This document shows, piece by piece, positions 59,919 to 64,000 of a stretch of DNA of 64,000 nt. Below the pieces are notes generated by a model. It saw only the letters and a program-made list of their open reading frames with translations, ran no database searches and was not told the DNA's origin. A program made the position numbers and the translations under genes. Numbering within the stretch: position 1 is the first letter of the stretch; every line of letters begins with the position of its first letter. Source of the stretch: Hordeum vulgare subsp. vulgare (taxonomy: Eukaryota; Streptophyta; Magnoliopsida; Poales; Poaceae); contig NC_058524.1 in the NCBI RefSeq assembly GCF_904849725.1, forward strand, positions 346,014,823-346,078,822, in the 5' to 3' direction.

Positions 59919-60139
59919 CGACACTCGCCGGTCATCTTTGAGCAACGGAGTTACTCGTAGCGATGAAACCAGTCTCTCGTAAGCGTACGAGTAATGTCGG
60001 TCCGAGCCGCTTCGATCCAACAATACCGCTGAATCAAGAAAAGACTAATGAAGGCAGCAAAACGCACATCACCGCCCACAAGAACTTTTGTGTTCTACTC
60101 GAGATTACATCTACGCATGAACCTAGCTCATGATGCCAC
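59919..60139 (-). other. 5' leader of Copia element D (inner part) with PBS
   Basis: Minus-strand continuation of the leader broken at 51026. The PBS (TGGCATCATGAG, reading minus) is at 60127-60138, one base from the LTR. Confidence 0.85.
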
Positions 60140-61971
60140 TGTTGGGGAACGTCGCATGGGAAACAAAAATTTTCCTACGCGCACGAAGACCTATCATGGT
60201 GATGTCCATCTACGAGAGGGGATTTCCGATCTACTACCCTTGTAGATCGCACAGCAGAAGCGTTAAGAAACGCGGTTGATGTAGTGGAACGTCCTCACGT
60301 CCCTCGATCCGCCCCACGAACCATCCCACGAACCGTCCCGCGATCCGTCCCACGATCCGCTCCGATCTAGTGCCGAACGGACGGCAGCTCCGCGTTCAGC
60401 ACACGTACAGCTCGACGATGTTCTCGGCCTTCTTGATCCAGCAAGAGAGACGGAGAGGTAGATGAGTTCTCCGGCAGCGTGACGGCGCTCCGGAGGTTGG
60501 TGGTGATCTAATCTCAGCAGGGCTCCGCCCGAGCTCCGCAGAAACGCGATCTAGAGGTAAAACCGTGGAGGTATGTGGTCGGGCTGCCGTGGAAAAAGTT
60601 GTCTCAAATCAGCCCTAAAACCCCACTATATATAGGAGGGAGGGAGGGGAGGAGGCAGCCTCAAACCCTCAAGGTTTGGCCAAAATTTGAGGTGGAGGAG
60701 TCCTACTCCAATCCTACTTGGAGTAGGATTCCACCTTCCCACTTGGAAACTCTTTCCACCTTGTGTTTTTCCCTTCTCAAACCTTATGGGCCTTAGTGGG
60801 AACTTATTCCAGCCCACTAGGGGCTAGTTTATCTCTTCCCATAGCCCATGAGACCCCTTGGTGCATGACACCCCTCTCGATGGTCCCCGTCACACCTCCC
60901 GGCACTCCCGGTACACTACCGATGAGCCCGAAACCTTTCCGGTAATGCCCGAAAACTTTCCGGTAACCAAATGAGGTCATCCTATATATCAATCTTCGTC
61001 TCCGGACCATTCCGGAAACCCTCATGACGTCCGTGATCCCATCAGGGACTCCGAACAACACTCGGTAACCAACCATATAACTCAAATACGCATAAAACAA
61101 CGTCGAACCTTAAGTGTTTAGACCCTGCGGGTTCGAGAACTATGTAGACATGACCCGAGTGACTCCTCGGTCAATATCCAATAGCGGGACCTGGATGCCC
61201 ATATTGGATCCTACATATTGTATGAAGATCTTATCGTTTGAACCTCAGTGCCGAGGATTCATATAATCCCGTATGTCATTCCCTTTGTCCTTCGGTATGT
61301 TACTTGCCCGAGATTCGATCGTCAGTATCCGCATACCTATTTCAATCTCGTTTACCGGCAAGTCTCTTTACTCATTCCGTAATACAAGATCCCGCAACTT
61401 ACACTAAGTCACATTGCTTGCAAGGCTTGTGTGTGATGTTGTATTACCGAGTGGGCCCCGAGATACCTCTCCGTCATACGGAATGACAAATCCCAGTCTT
61501 GATCCATACTAACTCAACTAACACCTTCGGAGATACCTGTAGAGCATCTTCATAGTCACCCAGTTATGTTGCAACGTTTGATACACACAAAGCATTCCTC
61601 CGGTGTCAGTGAGTTATATGATCTCATGGTCATAGGAACAAATACTTGACACGCAGAAAACAGTAGCAACAAAATGACACGATCAACATGCTACGTCTAT
61701 TAATTTGGGTCTAGTCCATCACATGATTCTCCTAATGATGTGATCCCGTTATCAAGTGACAACACTTGCCTATGGTCAGGAAACCTTGACCATCTTCGAT
61801 CAACGAGCTAGTCAACTAGAGGCTTACTAGGGATAGTGTTTTGTCTATGTATCCACACATGCACTGTGTTTCCAATCAATACAATTATAGCATGGATAAT
61901 AAACGATTATCATGAAGAAAGAAATATAATAATAACTAATTTATTATTGCCTCTAGGGCATATTTCCAACA
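60140..61971 (-). mobile_element. 5' LTR of Copia element D
   Basis: Reverse of TGTTGGAAATATG...CCCCAACA, with a TATA box at 60627-60634 (minus reading). It is colinear with 44458-46290. Confidence 0.92.
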
Positions 61972-64000
61972 ACCATCTGCTACTTCCTATGGCTTGAGTT
62001 CAGGGGCATACGCCAGGCACCGATTTAGGGTGGTCAGAGCTCCCTTGCGGGCGGCTGACCTCTTTAGCTCCTCTACTTGTGGTGGCAACGTTGACAAGAA
62101 ACCCAACATATTCTTGATGCACTTGATTGGTTCCTTGTTGCCCATTACTGCCTTCATTGTAAGCATGCTCCCTGTATACAGCTGCTCCGTAAAGGTGTAA
62201 ATTGCCTTAAGCTTTAGGAAGCAGTCGTCTTGGAGATTGGCTGCTCGTGGACCAACAAAGGATAAAATAATGACAAACAGTATTTGCAAACTAAAATTAT
62301 GACTTCTCTTTCCGAACGAGGGAATTGGTCCTTACCAAAGATGGCTTGGGTCATGTTGGAGACATGCTTTTTTAGCCCGGAGAGTTCCTGTAGGGCGGCT
62401 TCTAACTTTGCCTCGCCTTGTTCTACCCGATTGAGGATTCGGCTTGATCAGCATTAGCTTTCTTCTCAATTTTTTATGGCCGGCTTTCATCTTCTCCATG
62501 TCAGCCAAAGCCAACTGATATTTTTCTTCAGACGCAGTCCGAGCATCGTGTTGTTCGGCTAAGCTTTTCTTCACGTCAGCAAGAGATGACTCGGCCCGGG
62601 TCATAGATTCCTGCAAACAAATTTTGGGGAGACAAGATTCAGAAATGTTGCAAGCAACATCCCTGACACTTGGGGGCTAATGTATGATTCTATGTGAAGT
62701 CGTACAAAATACAAGACCCGACTCATCTTTCAAAAGATGACCCGGCCCTTGGGGGCTAGAGGTTGAAGTTTTTATCTAATGCAAGACCCGGCTCATCTTT
62801 CAAAATATGACCTGGTCCTTGGGGGCTACATGTTGAAGTTTTTATCTAAAGCAAGACCCGACTCATCTTTCAAAAGATGACCCGGTCCTTGGGGGCTACA
62901 GGTTGAAGTTCTAATCTAAAGAAAGACCCGGCTCATCTTTCAAAAGATGACCCGACCCTTGCGGGCTAGAGGTTGAAGTTTTTATCTAAAGCAAGACCCG
63001 TCTCATCTTTCAAAAGATGACCCGAACCTTGGGGGCTACAGGTTGAAGTTTTTATCTAATGCAAGACCCGACTCATCTTTCAAAAGATGACCCGGCCCTT
63101 GGGGGCTACAGGTTGAAGTTTTTCTATCAATTCAAGACCCGTCTCATCTTTCAAAATATGAACCGGCCCTTGGGGGCTAAGGACAGATATGGGTCTACCA
63201 AATATTGCAACAAACATTATTTCATCAAGCAAGACTAGTCTCCTCGAAGGCTAATGGGTGGAAGAACACATAATAAAGGACGTACCTCATGTTTAACTCT
63301 TATCATGTAGATCAAGCTCTTCTCCATTTCATAACTCATCTCCAGGCGACTTATGAAGCCAGAGCAAAGTTGGTCAAATTCGAGCTTCTTATAATGGGGA
63401 AGCTTCAGCTTAGTGATATCTTGTTCTGCGGAAGGATGGGATTCTTTTGAGGTGTGTTTGGATAACACCGCCGCTGCAGGTTTGGAGTAGCCAGTACCAG
63501 TAATAATTAAGGTATCTGGATCTTCAGTCACCTTGGAAGAGCTCGGCGGGTTAACTTTGTCAATGGTTTCCTTTAAAGAGCCTGGAGAGTCGTTCCGGAC
63601 GTCAGTAATGTCATCCGCGGGATCATCATGAACCGCCGCTTGGTCCTCATCAAGCCCTGGGGCATTGGTGCTCATGCCTAACTCCTCAGTCATCTTAGGA
63701 GCAGAAGACAAGTCGCCAGTTTTTATATTCTTTGATTGTGCTCTGAGATAAAGACATCAAAGTTAGAACAAATATCATTATTGGGAAGGAAAAAGGTTAA
63801 TAAAAGAACTTACCCCTGTACACGAATCATTGGCGGAAGAGCTGATATCACTGAGTCGCGAGATGAAGGAGGAGAGACCTGAAAGAATAAAAGTTCAAGG
63901 AGTGAATGACTTATGAATCACATTTTCTACAAGGAGGAGAGTGTTCAATAGGAGTATACCTCAATTGTGCGCTTCCGACCGGTTGTCTTTTCAGGTAACC
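61972..64000 (-). pseudogene. Antisense spliced gene of the Gypsy element, upstream exons
   Basis: Read on the minus strand, exon-like frames join with GT-AG borders and matching phase: >64000-63960 (TTGRKRTIE, donor GTATAC), 63878-63814 (VSPPSSRDSV..., donor GTAAGT), 63742-63286 (acidic/Pro/Ser-rich, ending MIRVKHE, donor GTACGT) and 62610-62336 (Glu/Lys-rich, probable coiled coil, donor GTAAGG). The next exon starts near 62252 or 62240 and runs to 61972, continuing at 44457. Damage includes shifts inside the 62610-62336 exon, a TTG where an AG acceptor is expected at 62253-62255, and a TAG near 61987. I recognise no enzyme fold. The start of the gene is outside the window. Confidence 0.65.
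62711..63182 (+). repeat. Minisatellite, seven units of about 70 bp, in an intron of the antisense gene
   Basis: Units start at 62711, 62781, 62851, 62921, 62991, 63061 and about 63132. Each holds CAAGACCCG, the 8-bp inverted repeat TCATCTTT-CA-AAAGATGA, then CCCTTGGGGGCTA and GGTTGAAGTTTTTATCTAA. The array fills most of the 673-bp intron 62613-63285. Confidence 0.92.

Larger units (their letters stand above)
44458..61971 (-). mobile_element. Copia element D (BARE/Angela-like), minus strand, hosting element E
   Basis: Two full LTRs (44458-46290 and 60140-61971; 1833 and 1832 bp) with TG...CA ends in reverse orientation. The PBS sits beside the 60140 LTR and the polypurine tract beside the 46290 end. 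It is inserted in an exon of the Gypsy antisense gene with flanks ACCAG (44453-44457) and ACCAT (61972-61976), four of five matching. The internal region is a wreck of gag-pol pieces. Element E lies in its 5' leader. Confidence 0.92.
35943..64000 (+). mobile_element. Long Tat-like Gypsy element with antisense gene; extends past the window
   Basis: 5' LTR, PBS and gag-pol are on the plus strand. A non-coding spacer follows, then an antisense multi-exon gene that runs beyond 64000. It is interrupted by Copia D (44458-61971), which contains Copia E. The 3' LTR is not in the window. The layout (extra ORF antisense between pol and the 3' LTR) is known for grass Tat-lineage elements such as Grande and RIRE2. 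If ACCCC (35938-35942) is the target duplication, its mate lies beyond the window. Confidence 0.85.

Noticed and set aside
62711..63182. Regular repeats resembling a CRISPR array
   Set aside because: Units are contiguous 70-bp tandem copies with no unique spacers, in a plant retrotransposon intron.

Overview
This window looks like intergenic DNA from a large grass genome of the Triticeae type (wheat, barley, rye or Aegilops). It is almost entirely nested transposable elements. I see no convincing single-copy host gene, no rRNA or tRNA gene and no CRISPR array. The assignment rests on recognisable families: a BARE-1/WIS/Angela-type Copia element (51027-59913), a second Copia element of the same kind on the minus strand, a Maximus-like Copia LTR, several Athila-type Gypsy LTRs starting TGATACGTCTC (Sabrina/Fatima-like), and three copies of a Tat-like Gypsy family whose LTR starts TGTTGGGGATATTAC. 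Family names come from memory of Triticeae repeats and are not database results.

Layout. Bases 1-347 are the end of a minus-strand Gypsy LTR, followed by a decayed LINE (348-3822) and an unexplained segment with one open reading frame (3823-4626). A complete Athila-like LTR standing alone follows (4627-6251). Bases 6252-13770 are anonymous repeat-like DNA containing two 1.36-kb direct repeats. A truncated Maximus-like LTR (13771-15076) is cut by a truncated Tat-like Gypsy copy (15077-16351). That copy is cut by the start of another LTR-like block ('F', 16352-16962, resuming 35106-35942). F is split by Athila-like element A (16963-35105). Element A itself carries a solo LTR (B, 19404-21090, imperfect 5-bp duplication) and a complete non-autonomous Athila-like element (C, 27717-34613, target duplication GGACC).

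At 35943 a long Tat-like Gypsy element starts and runs past the window end. It has an LTR, a PBS, and gag-pol with protease, reverse transcriptase, RNase H and integrase on the plus strand, all with stops and frameshifts. Downstream of pol it carries an antisense, multi-exon gene reading from beyond 64000 down to 44108. A minus-strand Copia element D (44458-61971) inserted into an exon of this antisense gene, and a plus-strand Copia element E (51027-59913, target duplication GAAAC) inserted into D. Removing D restores the antisense reading frame apart from one in-frame stop.

The most interesting points are: (1) the antisense spliced gene inside a Gypsy element, with a 70-bp hairpin-bearing minisatellite in one intron; (2) repeated PBS-like sequences inside the ends of Athila-like LTRs, as if LTRs had grown by taking in the primer-binding region; (3) an LTR-like segment plus a possible leader intron in front of the env-position ORF of element A, which itself shows an internal duplication; (4) element D, whose two LTRs are nearly the same although its coding region is wrecked, which suggests it was mobilised in trans. 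Functionally these are selfish elements with damaged reading frames; the least damaged coding sequences are the gag and pol of Copia element E.
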